From JAVXGM01 sp036657395 (GTDB lineage: Bacteria > Bacillota > Clostridia > Peptostreptococcales > Anaerovoracaceae), in the NCBI GenBank assembly GCA_036657395.1, contig JAVXGM010000007.1, positions 40,290 to 104,289 on the forward strand: a DNA stretch of 64,000 nt, given 5' to 3'. Each line of letters opens with the position of its first letter. Position 1 is the first letter of the stretch. The notes beneath the pieces were generated by a model that worked only from the letters and a program-made list of their open reading frames with translations, ran no database searches and had not been told where the DNA came from. The position numbers were made by a program, and so were the translations under genes. Shown one piece after another: positions 54,301 through 63,156 of the stretch.

Positions 54301-57300
54301 TTCTTTAAATTCTTCAAGCTGCTTGTGTTGCTTCTTTGTAATAAGGCTAATTTTATTGAGTTTTCCATTGGGATTTTCCATCATTTTCTCAACGCAAACA
54401 CCAATCGACTCGCCTAATTGGTTCATCAGTTCCTGGCTATATATTTCATCGTTATACTGAAGGCAGATTGCAGGAGTTTCATTTCTATCCTCAATATGGA
54501 TAGCTATTTTAAACTTAGGTCTATCGCTTTCCAAATTTTCAGCTACTACTTCCTTGCCAAAGCACTCTACCTTCTCGAGTACACCTAGTTGACAGGCATA
54601 CATAATCTGTGGAGAAAATCCATAATCAGAAGCAATTTGAGTAAATGGATATATTTCGTGGTACACCACATCTACCATTAAATTTTTTGCTTCTCCTATA
54701 AACTCTATTACTGTCTTTTCCCCTTCAATGCTTCCTCTAAGTGGAAGGGTATTTACAAACATTCCCAAGGCATTCTGCACTTTAAGATCCGACCTACCGT
54801 TGCTAATAGTGGAAATATAAACTTCTTTTGAGCTTGTAAATCTAGCTAATGTATAAAATACTCCTGCCAAGAATAAGTGAGCAGGGGTTACACTGTTTGC
54901 CTTGCAAAACTGGTCAATTTTCTTCTCGTCGCATGGCACTATGCACTCAGCTTTTTTGCCATTTTCTTCTATGCCAGATAAATCACCAGTTATTTCACTG
55001 GCACTTTGGAAATTTTGGAGCATTTCCCCAAAAAATTTCTCTGCCTGTACGTATGATTCTCCCCTTGTAGCTGATTCCAAATCAGAAGCATGGTCATAGT
55101 GACTATAGCTTTCTGCTTCTGGCAAAACGTCCTGACATGCATTAGCAACCTGGTGTAAAAATAAGTCTAATGAACCTCCATCAAAAATAATATGATGGAA
55201 ATCTGCGAATAAGTATGTCTCTGTTTTGGTTTCAACCACATTCAACCTGTATAGCCGTTGATTTTCAAGTACAAAAGGCTTCACAAAATCCGCCTTAAAA
55301 GCTTCTAGCTGGTTAGAAGCTATTGAAAGAAGTCCAACTTCTGGTTCTTCTTCAAAAGGTACTTGTACCAACTGTCCCTCTTTATATTCTAAGCGTGTAT
55401 TTATATATGGATGAGCCTTTAGAGTGTCTTTGACAGCCTCCCTTAGCTTCTGTCCGGTGACTTCTTTTGGGAAACTGAAAACCGCCGGTATGTTGTACGT
55501 GATTCCTTCTGGGCTCTTTATATCATCATAAAATACGCCCATCTGTGCCTGTGTTAATGGATAATAATCAGCCATTTCTTCTGGTTTTTTATCTTCAGTG
55601 GAATCCGCCATGCTATTTCCTTCTCGCAGATGTGCATAAATCTCATCCTCAATGGATAAAATGCTGCACTGTTTCATTATCTGCTTCACTTGAATAGTCA
55701 TTCCGTATTCTTTTTCAATAGCCGTTGCCAGCTTAATTGCAGACAGGGAAGTAATTCCTGCATTGATCAACTCTGTGTTCACAGCAAATTCCTCATGGCC
55801 TACTATGGATTTGACTAGCTCTTTTAATTCTTTTTCAAGTAATGTGAGCGGCCTTGCCTTATCTCTATTGTCACCTTGTGACTGGCTCTTTGGGTCTGGC
55901 AACGCCTTGCGATTTACTTTCATATTTTGGTTTAAAGGAATAGCCTCTATCTGCATGGTAACTGCCGGCACCATATATGGCGGTTTTTCCTCCCTAATAA
56001 ATGCCTCCAGTTTGTCGATATCAATTGTTTCATCAGATACAATATAGGCTGCAATGGCCTTTCCCCCAGCTATAGCATCAAAAGATGTTACGGTTGCATC
56101 TTTAATTCCTGGATATTCACGAATAATACTCTCTACTTCTGTAATTTCAACTCTAAACCCTCTAATTTTCACTTGCCCGTCTCGTCTACCAATAAATTGA
56201 ACGTTTCCATCATTAATATATCTTACTATATCACCAGTATGGTAAATTCGCTGGAATCCTTCCTTCTTAGAAAATGGATTTGCCTCATATACCTTCTGGG
56301 TCTGCTCTGTCCTGTTTAGATATCCTCTACTTACTTGGTGCCCCGCAATACAAAGTTCTCCTAAAGCTCCAACAGGAACTCTCCTCTTATAATTGTCCAA
56401 AATGTATAGTTCCATATTATCCATAGCACGACCAATAGGCACATTATTGTATACTTTAGTTTTGTCTACTTTAAATGCAGTAGTCAAAACAGTTGCCTCT
56501 GTAGGTCCATACAAGTTGTAAAAATCATATTTGCTACTAGACTGAACTGGCACGAGAGTTTCCCCTCCCGTAGATAAATATTTTAAACTATGATTCTCAA
56601 TATCCGAAACAAACTGCCTACCCACTTGTGTAGTCATAAATGCGTGGGTCACTTTTTCCTTTTCAAAATACTCATTAAGCATTGGCAATTCCAATCGAAG
56701 TTCTTCTGGTATGATACAAACAGTAGCCCCACTAGTAAGAGCCGGGTACATATCCATCATATTGGCATCAAAGCCAAAGCTAGCATATGCTGCCACTACA
56801 CTATCTTCTTCCAAATGATAAAACCCTCTATACCAATTGCAAAATGCCACAATATTATTTTGAGTAATCATACACCCTTTTGGAGTGCCTGTAGTTCCAG
56901 ATGTGTATAATAAAATGAACAAATCATCAGGAGAAGGATCTGTCATTCCAGTTTTTTCTGCTGACGGAAGGTCTGGAATTTCCTTTGTCATCAGGATTTC
57001 ACCCTTATACTCGGGCACCAAATGAAGCAAGCTTTCATCCACTATGAGAAGCTTTGTTTCTGCATCTTTCATCATAAATCCCAAGCGATCCATTGGATAA
57101 GTAGGATCTAACGGCTGATATGCAGCCCCTGCTTTCATAGCTCCAAGAGAAGCTATAGGCATATACTCACACCGGGGAATTAAAATTGATACAACTTGTT
57201 CCCTGCCAATGTTTTTACTATGTATGTATGCACCTATTTTCTCTGAGATTTGGTCTACTTCTCTGTATGAATAACGCTTTTGCTTATATACAACTGCTGT

Positions 57301-60300
57301 TTTGTCTGGGGTTTTTTTCACTTGCTGGCGGAACAAATCTACCAGAGTCTTACTCTTGTCATATGGTGTCACATTCCCATAAAAAGATTCTAATCTTTGA
57401 ATTTCATCTTCAGATATTAAAGCCACATCTTTTAGATAATCCTGGCTTAAAAATCCCTTTACTATCTTTATAAGCATATTACTAAATGACCTTAATGTCT
57501 CTTTATCGTATATGTCACTTCTGTATTCAAAAAACATATCATAACTTCCATTTTTTTTGAAGATATGGAGAGCCACATTTGCCAAGCTACAACCAGTTTC
57601 CAATCCTTGTAGCGGAATTTCACATCCATCTAGATTCATAGCATTTAATGTCTGTGCTTGGTATACAAACATTAAGTCTGAAGTCACTCCATATTGATTT
57701 GCAAGCTCACCAAAAGAGCAACAATCATGATCCATAGTCTTAAAGAAATTATCCTGCATATCATTTAAAAACTCTGAAATGGATTTTTCTTCATCAAATG
57801 CAACATAAATAGGCAATGTTCTCACCAACATTCCCATGGTGTTACTCATTCTTGGGTCATGCCTTCCATTGTTTACCGCAGAAAACATGGATTCCGTCTG
57901 ACCTGTATACTTTCCCAGTGCATATGCAAATGCACCTAAGAAAAATGTATTTTCAGTAATTCCACTTCTTCGAGTAAATTCTTCAAGCTCCGCTCCAGCT
58001 AATTCCCCTTTCAGATTGCAATATAACCTTTCTGATGGGCGCACACTCTGATCGGGGTCTTCTACTTTATCAAATACAGGATTTGAATCCACCTCATTAC
58101 CTGCCAGATAGTTTTCAAAATAGTCTTGCGCCTGATGGTAAATTTCCGTTTCTTTCAAGTCCAATTCATAATTGGAAAGGTTAAATTGAGTGATAGCTTC
58201 CTCTTTTGGTAACTGTCCACCATATATTCTGCCCACTTGCTCAAAGAAATTAGCCACAGAGGCACCGTCTGAGATAATATGATGGAAATCTGCAAACAGA
58301 TAAATTGAATCTTGTCCTTCATATAATTCGACCCGAAATAGTGGACCTTTTCCCAAATCAATAGGTTTTACAAATTCAGACTTTATTTTCCCTACTTCTT
58401 CTCTTGATATGCTTCTAAAAGGTATCTGATAATCCACACTGCCATTTGGAACCATTCCATATTGGCCATCTTTTTCTTTAATGGCAATTTTAAGTATGGG
58501 ATAATGGTCAATCGCTTTTATCAATGCTTTCTTTAACTTTATAACGTCTATAGATCGTGGAATCTCAAAACCAAATGGTATATTATACATTACACTATCT
58601 GGGCTTTGAATACATTCAAGAAATACGCCTAGCTGACTGTCTGTCAAAGGATAAAAATCTTTCTTATCCTTACAATTCTTATACAAATCCTGTTCTTCTT
58701 CTCCACACAAAGATGCAATGCTCTTTGGGGTCTTTCCCTTGAAAATCTGGGCAGAAGTAAGGGGCAACTCCTTGCAATAGTCCAAAAGTCTTACCACCTT
58801 TATAGAATCTCCTCCCATGGAGAAAAAATCATCATTACAACCAATTTTCTCTATATTTAAAATCTCTTTAAATCCACCACAAAGAATCTTTTCCGTTTCT
58901 GTCTTTGGAGCTTCGTATTCCCTTTTAAAAGAGGATGCATCTGGAGCTTTCAAGGCTAAACGATCTAATTTTCCATTTTGATTTACTGGAAAAGAATCCA
59001 CTCTCACAAAAAATTGAGGCATCATGTAGTCTGCTAGCTTTTTTTTCAGCTCTTTTTTAATCATTTCTGACGGATTCTCATTAAAGCTTCCATTTTCTAG
59101 CTGGTAGTAACTACACATATATGTCTGTCCATATTGATTTTCAAATCCTTTTACAACTGCCTCTTTCACATATGACAATTCTCTAATAATGGTTTCTATC
59201 TCTTGTGTTTCTACTCTCTGTCCATTAATCTTTACCATCCAGTCTTTTCGATTAACATAGACTAGATTACCGTCTTTTCTCATCATGCCCATATCTCCAC
59301 TGTGATATAGGATCTTATCATCTTCCCCTGTGGCATATGGATTATATGTAAAGGTTTCTGCCGTCTTTTCCGGCATGTTAAGATACCCTTCAGCTAAGGA
59401 GCCTGACACACATATTTCCCCTACTTCTTCTGAATCAGCTAGGCTGCCATCTTCCCTCTGGACATATACGTGCACATCCTCAAATGGTTTACCAATTGGG
59501 GTATTATCATACTCTTTATCCACCTTAAAATATGTTGTAGCCGGTGTAGTTTCACTGGCACCATAAATATTGAAAAGCTCATATCCATAACCCTTCACCC
59601 CTGTTACTCTTTCACTTCCACAAGTTACCTTTTTAAGGGAATCACTTTTGTTTTTAAATAGTTTTATCATTTGTGGGACAATTAGAGTTGAAGTTATTCT
59701 ATGCTGAGCAATATAATCTTCAATTCGGTGAATATCCTTTCGCCCTTCTTCACTATTAATGTGAATCGTTCCTCCAACAAATAAAATGGCAAAGACCTCC
59801 ACCAAAATAGCAATAAAATTAAAGGGAAGATTAGACAATTGGACATCATCTTGTTTAATGCCTATACCTTTTCCAAAACGTCTAGCCCCACTCAAAAAAC
59901 TAAAATGATTATGTACGATACCCTTTGGCTTACCTGTAGAGCCTGATGTATATACTCCAATAGCCCTGTCTTCCCCTTGAATATCAGGCCAAGATAATCC
60001 ACTTGTTTTTTCAGGAATACTTTCTAAAAACTCTTCATCGATGATTACCTTAGCTTGGCATTGATCCACAATAAATGATATCCTTTCTTCAGGGTATCCT
60101 GTAGAAAGAGGCAGAAAAACACCACCCACTTTTAAAATGCCTAAAGCTGCTCCAATATATTCCATTTTTCTGGGCAATATAACTGGGACAAAGTCTCCTT
60201 TTTTAACATTTTGTTCAAGTAGTAAGGCTCCTATCCGATTACTCAACACATCTAACCCTCTATAGGATGTCTCTCTAGAACCTTCAAAATCTACAATTGC

Positions 60301-60357
60301 TATCTTCTCCGGCATTTTCTCTATATGTTCTGTTAGTTGGTCTAAAAATAGTTTCAT
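51361..60357 (-). CDS. Three-module nonribosomal peptide synthetase with terminal thioester reductase
   Basis: A 2998-residue protein, A-T-C-A-T-C-A-T-R. A1 (1-~475) has YTSGSTGKPKG at 136-146; T1 has Ser518 (GGDS). C1 carries HHIISDG (692-698). A2 has YTSGTTGTPKG at 1151-1161 and FDAN at 1196-1199; T2 has Ser1537 in an unusual GITS. C2 carries HHIIFDG (1721-1727). A3 has YTSGSTGKPKG at 2171-2181 and FDMS; T3 has Ser2557 (GGTS). The reductase (~2630-2998) has LTGATGFLGIHIL and Tyr2797-x3-Lys2801. Such enzymes link three acyl units and release an aldehyde or alcohol. In A1, Asn180 replaces the Asp that binds the alpha-amino group, as in dihydroxybenzoate- and salicylate-activating domains. It is the last gene of the regulator operon, 33 nt after the kinase, with GGAGGG before its ATG. 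No transporter gene is attached. Confidence 0.93.
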   Translation of the reverse strand: MKLFLDQLTEHIEKMPEKIAIVDFEGSRETSYRGLDVLSNRIGALLLEQNVKKGDFVPVILPRKMEYIGAALGILKVGGVFLPLSTGYPEERISFIVDQCQAKVIIDEEFLESIPEKTSGLSWPDIQGEDRAIGVYTSGSTGKPKGIVHNHFSFLSGARRFGKGIGIKQDDVQLSNLPFNFIAILVEVFAILFVGGTIHINSEEGRKDIHRIEDYIAQHRITSTLIVPQMIKLFKNKSDSLKKVTCGSERVTGVKGYGYELFNIYGASETTPATTYFKVDKEYDNTPIGKPFEDVHVYVQREDGSLADSEEVGEICVSGSLAEGYLNMPEKTAETFTYNPYATGEDDKILYHSGDMGMMRKDGNLVYVNRKDWMVKINGQRVETQEIETIIRELSYVKEAVVKGFENQYGQTYMCSYYQLENGSFNENPSEMIKKELKKKLADYMMPQFFVRVDSFPVNQNGKLDRLALKAPDASSFKREYEAPKTETEKILCGGFKEILNIEKIGCNDDFFSMGGDSIKVVRLLDYCKELPLTSAQIFKGKTPKSIASLCGEEEQDLYKNCKDKKDFYPLTDSQLGVFLECIQSPDSVMYNIPFGFEIPRSIDVIKLKKALIKAIDHYPILKIAIKEKDGQYGMVPNGSVDYQIPFRSISREEVGKIKSEFVKPIDLGKGPLFRVELYEGQDSIYLFADFHHIISDGASVANFFEQVGRIYGGQLPKEEAITQFNLSNYELDLKETEIYHQAQDYFENYLAGNEVDSNPVFDKVEDPDQSVRPSERLYCNLKGELAGAELEEFTRRSGITENTFFLGAFAYALGKYTGQTESMFSAVNNGRHDPRMSNTMGMLVRTLPIYVAFDEEKSISEFLNDMQDNFFKTMDHDCCSFGELANQYGVTSDLMFVYQAQTLNAMNLDGCEIPLQGLETGCSLANVALHIFKKNGSYDMFFEYRSDIYDKETLRSFSNMLIKIVKGFLSQDYLKDVALISEDEIQRLESFYGNVTPYDKSKTLVDLFRQQVKKTPDKTAVVYKQKRYSYREVDQISEKIGAYIHSKNIGREQVVSILIPRCEYMPIASLGAMKAGAAYQPLDPTYPMDRLGFMMKDAETKLLIVDESLLHLVPEYKGEILMTKEIPDLPSAEKTGMTDPSPDDLFILLYTSGTTGTPKGCMITQNNIVAFCNWYRGFYHLEEDSVVAAYASFGFDANMMDMYPALTSGATVCIIPEELRLELPMLNEYFEKEKVTHAFMTTQVGRQFVSDIENHSLKYLSTGGETLVPVQSSSKYDFYNLYGPTEATVLTTAFKVDKTKVYNNVPIGRAMDNMELYILDNYKRRVPVGALGELCIAGHQVSRGYLNRTEQTQKVYEANPFSKKEGFQRIYHTGDIVRYINDGNVQFIGRRDGQVKIRGFRVEITEVESIIREYPGIKDATVTSFDAIAGGKAIAAYIVSDETIDIDKLEAFIREEKPPYMVPAVTMQIEAIPLNQNMKVNRKALPDPKSQSQGDNRDKARPLTLLEKELKELVKSIVGHEEFAVNTELINAGITSLSAIKLATAIEKEYGMTIQVKQIMKQCSILSIEDEIYAHLREGNSMADSTEDKKPEEMADYYPLTQAQMGVFYDDIKSPEGITYNIPAVFSFPKEVTGQKLREAVKDTLKAHPYINTRLEYKEGQLVQVPFEEEPEVGLLSIASNQLEAFKADFVKPFVLENQRLYRLNVVETKTETYLFADFHHIIFDGGSLDLFLHQVANACQDVLPEAESYSHYDHASDLESATRGESYVQAEKFFGEMLQNFQSASEITGDLSGIEENGKKAECIVPCDEKKIDQFCKANSVTPAHLFLAGVFYTLARFTSSKEVYISTISNGRSDLKVQNALGMFVNTLPLRGSIEGEKTVIEFIGEAKNLMVDVVYHEIYPFTQIASDYGFSPQIMYACQLGVLEKVECFGKEVVAENLESDRPKFKIAIHIEDRNETPAICLQYNDEIYSQELMNQLGESIGVCVEKMMENPNGKLNKISLITKKQHKQLEEFKESAILDQEEVLFHGAFEKHVKLHGEKTALVATEGSYTYKELDLKMNKIANALVERGLKSGEAVAILLPRTGSLIMAMYGVMKAGGAYIPCDPDYPEERIHQITRDSSAVLIITTKERVHDFENGISVEELLDHENTNHPQITVKGNDLAYMIYTSGSTGKPKGVMLEHRGIANYLVDHPANSHVHACASEGSVMVSVTTVSFDMSLKETAVALCNGLTLVLADEECANHPVRLARLMKSTKGDVFNATPSRMLQYMDSTEFCEALGECKVVMSGGEQYTMQLLEKLKKVTKARIFNTYGPTEITVSSNAKELTKENDITIGPPLLNYTEYIGDNDGNLLPPGVMGELYIGGVGVSRGYHNLPEMTEKMFMTAFGERVYRSGDYARWTKDGDVVILGRTDNQVKLRGLRIELEEIETCISQYPGIKNAVTLIREINKVEHLCAYYTADTPVEVSDLKDSIKEKLTKYMVPTGYCQLDQMPMTPNGKIDRKSLPEAKLVEVGEYVAPTSETEVAFCNIFKEVLSLDKVGTKDDFFELGGTSLTVTRVIIEATEAGFDITYGDVFTNATPEKLAAMLGPKEGLKSDFEDLSVYDYGEISKVLEKNTLDSFLAEEPIPLENIILTGATGFLGIHILKEFLETEEGIVYCIIRKGNYDSLEDRIKSLLFYYFENTYEDMIGSRIILVEGDVTNKKVFEGLHEEDIQTVINCAANVKHFSKGTDIEDVNVGGVVNAIQYCKATGSRIIHISTTSVSGFSIGEIPPSDTVMTEKMLYFGQGLDTKYGHSKFLAERTILQGISEGLKGKIMRVGNLSARDTDGEFQMNFATNSFVGRLKSYQLIGKFPYSMMGGAAEMAPIDSTSKAILALSKTPESCCVFHPYNNHSIFMGDIINAMKMCGIQIELAEESAYAKALEAAQKDPEKAAVLSSMIAYQNMGHGKKTVPIGKSNEYTMQVLYRLNYHWPSTSKTYVKKFVEAMEGMGFFA

Positions 60358-60390
60358 TAAGCCCTCCTATCTATTTTCACAAAGCAATAA

Positions 60391-60813
60391 TCATTGTTTT
60401 GTAGCTGTCATTCCCATGGTAAGAATGTTTTTTTTATCTTTATATTCATAGTGGATATAGTCCATTACTTCTTTAACAAGATGTATGCCCAATCCGCCTA
60501 TTTCTCGCTCCTTTGCAGTTTCAGTAATATCAGGCGATTGTATCTTCGTCATGTCAAAGGGAATACCCTCATCAATAAATCGAATAATAAACAAATCCCC
60601 CTCCAAACCACACTCTATCTCCACACTGTCTATGCTTTCACTTCCTGTACTTTCTTCGTAGGCATAGCTTGCTATATTTACAAAGACCTCTTCCACTGCT
60701 AGCTCTAGCATAATCGAATTTTCTTCGGCAAAGGTACCTTTAGCTTCAGCTACAACAAACTCCAGAACCTGGTATAAGGTTCCTATCTTTGCTGGTAATA
60801 CAATTTTTTTCAT
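60391..60813 (-). CDS. RsbW/SpoIIAB-type ATP-binding anti-sigma factor-like kinase
   Basis: A 140-residue GHKL-fold ATPase (HATPase_c_2). The N box has Glu42 and Asn46 (AVEEVFVNIASYAY), the G1 box is DEGIPFD (81-87) and the G2 box is GGLGIHLV (106-113). Proteins of this type phosphorylate a STAS partner and bind a sigma factor or other target. Its gene lies 4 nt after the STAS gene and 33 nt before the synthetase. No sigma factor is encoded nearby, so its target is unknown. Confidence 0.92.
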   Translation of the reverse strand: MKKIVLPAKIGTLYQVLEFVVAEAKGTFAEENSIMLELAVEEVFVNIASYAYEESTGSESIDSVEIECGLEGDLFIIRFIDEGIPFDMTKIQSPDITETAKEREIGGLGIHLVKEVMDYIHYEYKDKKNILTMGMTATKQ

Positions 60814-60817
60814 AGCT

Positions 60818-61117
60818 CTATTCCTCTTTTATTGTAAGAACTTTATCAAATCCGCTCATTTTCATCACATTAGCAACTGCTGCAGTTGGATTCTTCACCT
60901 CCATTGATGCTTCCTTCTGGTCTGCTGTTTTCTGGCACAAAAGCAAAGCTCTAAGTCCTGCACTTGAAATATATTGAAGTTTCTCTAGGGCAATCACCAA
61001 TTTTTTAAATTCAAGATCTTTTACTGTGTTTGCTAGCTCTGGAGCAGTTACTGTATCTAGCCTACCCTCCAAAGCAATAATTGTTTCTCCATCTTTTTTC
61101 ACTATCTTCATAATCAT
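60818..61117 (-). CDS. STAS-domain anti-anti-sigma factor-like protein
   Basis: A 99-residue STAS domain with IIALEGRLDTVTAPEL and the phosphorylation loop YISSAGLRALL, with Ser51/Ser52 at the expected position. It is predicted to be the kinase substrate and the phosphatase substrate of the neighbouring genes. AAAGGAG precedes the ATG; a second ATG two codons later is equally spaced for initiation. Confidence 0.93.
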   Translation of the reverse strand: MIMKIVKKDGETIIALEGRLDTVTAPELANTVKDLEFKKLVIALEKLQYISSAGLRALLLCQKTADQKEASMEVKNPTAAVANVMKMSGFDKVLTIKEE

Positions 61118-61172
61118 TTGTCTCCTTTCAAATTAATATTTATTATTGTAAACTTGATTTAATTTACTATAT

Positions 61173-63104
61173 CTATCTTATTTTAACTGCCAACATTGTA
61201 ATGTCATCAGACTGCTTGGCATCCTTTGTAAACTCGCCTAATTCTGATTCTAGTTGTTTGATTAATTCTTCACAGCTACACTTCTTTTTCATAGATTCAT
61301 TAACACTTTGAAACAATCTTTTATCCGTAAAAAACTTATGATCCTTGTTCTCCGCTTCGTTGACCCCATCTGTATATATAAACAGTGTAAAATCATCTCC
61401 AATTTGCATAGTAGTCAGTTTATACTCTACATCTTCCATTGGGCCTAGTACAAAATCAGCATAATCATCTAGCCAACAAACCTTTCCATTGTTAAGACAA
61501 ATTGGAGGATTGTGACCGGCATTTCCATAAGAGATGGTCTTGTTTTTTCTATCTATAATTCCAGCAAAAGCTGTTACAAACATCATGGCTTTATTTGACC
61601 TTGATAGTGTATTATTTACCAGCGTGAGCATTTCATCAGCTGGTAAATTGCAGTTTGCTTCAATTAGTATCTTGGCCTGGACCATGAACATTGCCGCAGA
61701 AATATCTTTTCCGGAAACATCAGCAATACATATAAATATCCTATCCTCATCTAGCTGTGAAAAATGATAAAAATCCCCTCCAACTTCTCTGGCTGGCTTA
61801 ATATATGGTACAAGATCAAAGCCTGTTCCATGCCAGTCCTCTGGAAGTAGTCCTTGCTGAATATTTCTTGCAACACTTAACTCTACTGCCATTCTCTCTT
61901 CTTTGGCAGTCCGCTGCCTAATGTCTTCAATAAAATCCCTAATATTATCTGTCATTACGTTAACAGATTCTCCTAGATCATCCAATTCGTTACCAGCTCT
62001 TAATATGGTAAGCTTGTCATTATCAATCTTATCTCCAGCTAAAAACTGCCTGGCATACTCTGTTACACCTTCTACTGGTTTTATTACCCTCCGTTCAATG
62101 GTAGTTAAAAGCAAATGAAGTACCAAGATAAGGCTGGTCCCCGCAACAGCAACACCAATTATTATCCGATTCCAAAGTAATGAATCAGTTCCTAAACCTG
62201 CAGTAAAATACCGAAAATCAACTGATAAAATTCGATAACATACTATGGTAAACACAACTAAAAATGCGCATAAAATCAATAGGAAAATAGTAACAAACTG
62301 AGATTTCATTCCAATTACCGGAATGTATTTTTCTTCTACCTTTTCCCCTTTAGGACCCCTATCTATTGGAAGGCAAGCCAATATCACTGAACAAATAAGA
62401 ATAGCTGCGCATAATGAATTAATCATTGTGCTATCCTGCAGCTTAAGGTTAAAGGTCAGAGAAGTCACAATAATAGAAGAAATTACAATTACACCAGCTA
62501 AAATATAGTCTATAGTGAATCGCCTTCTTTGATATTTTTTAGCATATGCTTTTTGTGGAATACGTGGCTTAATGCCAAAAACCGTTAAGCATATTTGAAA
62601 AATCAATATACCACCTAACAATGAAAGATCGTAATATTCTAAAGATACCGGCAGAAAAAATGTGCCAAAAGAAAAGCCTTGAAGAAGTTGCCCGCCTGCC
62701 GCAATAGTTCCCACAGATGCACAGCTTGTAATCACAGAAATACTCACAAACTTCACAATAGAATTTGATGTTTCTAGATACTTTGGAGTATGATTATCAA
62801 AGAAAAATAAAGTATGCCATAGTTTGTATGGTAGCCAACCCATTAAAAAGTTGCCTAAAAAGCCAAAAATACAGTAAATATCTAGCCCTGAATAAATATC
62901 CCCTACCAAGTTGCCTAGTGCACATGAAAGTGCTCCGGGAAATCCAAATAGCATGCCTGCTGCCATGGGCATTAAGCTAGTAAATCGAATCTGGGAATAA
63001 CCATCATCGAAAGTAAGCCCTGCCAAAGGCAAGGTTAGAACAAAGTAAAGCGCTCCAATTAATAAATATACTCCAAAAATTTTTCCTGCTAATTGTTCTT
63101 TCAT
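61173..63104 (-). CDS. Membrane-bound SpoIIE/PP2C-type phosphatase with HAMP domain
   Basis: About 643 residues from the ATG 63102-63104, preceded by GGTGA; other starts (ATG 63117-63119 or further upstream) would overlap the divergent gene or lack a site. The N-terminal ~330 residues contain many transmembrane segments. A first part resembles an ECF transporter S component (RFTSLMPMAAGMLFG, GNLVGDIYSG). A HAMP-like linker follows (~RRVIKPVEGVTEYA), then the SpoIIE phosphatase with GGDFY, ADVSGKDISAAMFM, GNAGHNPP, YTDGVNEAEN and SDDITML. The PP2C catalytic Asp residues are present. I infer that it senses an extracellular or membrane signal and dephosphorylates the STAS protein. Confidence 0.9.
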   Translation of the reverse strand: MKEQLAGKIFGVYLLIGALYFVLTLPLAGLTFDDGYSQIRFTSLMPMAAGMLFGFPGALSCALGNLVGDIYSGLDIYCIFGFLGNFLMGWLPYKLWHTLFFFDNHTPKYLETSNSIVKFVSISVITSCASVGTIAAGGQLLQGFSFGTFFLPVSLEYYDLSLLGGILIFQICLTVFGIKPRIPQKAYAKKYQRRRFTIDYILAGVIVISSIIVTSLTFNLKLQDSTMINSLCAAILICSVILACLPIDRGPKGEKVEEKYIPVIGMKSQFVTIFLLILCAFLVVFTIVCYRILSVDFRYFTAGLGTDSLLWNRIIIGVAVAGTSLILVLHLLLTTIERRVIKPVEGVTEYARQFLAGDKIDNDKLTILRAGNELDDLGESVNVMTDNIRDFIEDIRQRTAKEERMAVELSVARNIQQGLLPEDWHGTGFDLVPYIKPAREVGGDFYHFSQLDEDRIFICIADVSGKDISAAMFMVQAKILIEANCNLPADEMLTLVNNTLSRSNKAMMFVTAFAGIIDRKNKTISYGNAGHNPPICLNNGKVCWLDDYADFVLGPMEDVEYKLTTMQIGDDFTLFIYTDGVNEAENKDHKFFTDKRLFQSVNESMKKKCSCEELIKQLESELGEFTKDAKQSDDITMLAVKIR

Positions 63105-63121
63105 TTCATAGTTCACCATTG

Positions 63122-63127
63122 TATAAT
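63122..63127 (+). promoter_or_regulatory. -10 box of the phosphopantetheinyl transferase gene
   Basis: A perfect TATAAT on the plus strand, about 30 bp before the ATG at 63157. The -35 is weak (TTTCAT, 17 bp upstream). It lies in the short divergent interval with the phosphatase gene; another TATAAT on the minus strand (63165-63170) lies within the transferase gene and may start the synthetase operon. Confidence 0.5.
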
Positions 63128-63156
63128 TGTTAATAACTGAAAGTAGGGATATATAA

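Noticed and set aside
55747..55749. Inactive second carrier domain in the synthetase
   Set aside because: The core is atypical but the acceptor Ser1537 (TCC on the minus strand) is present, so loss of function is not supported.
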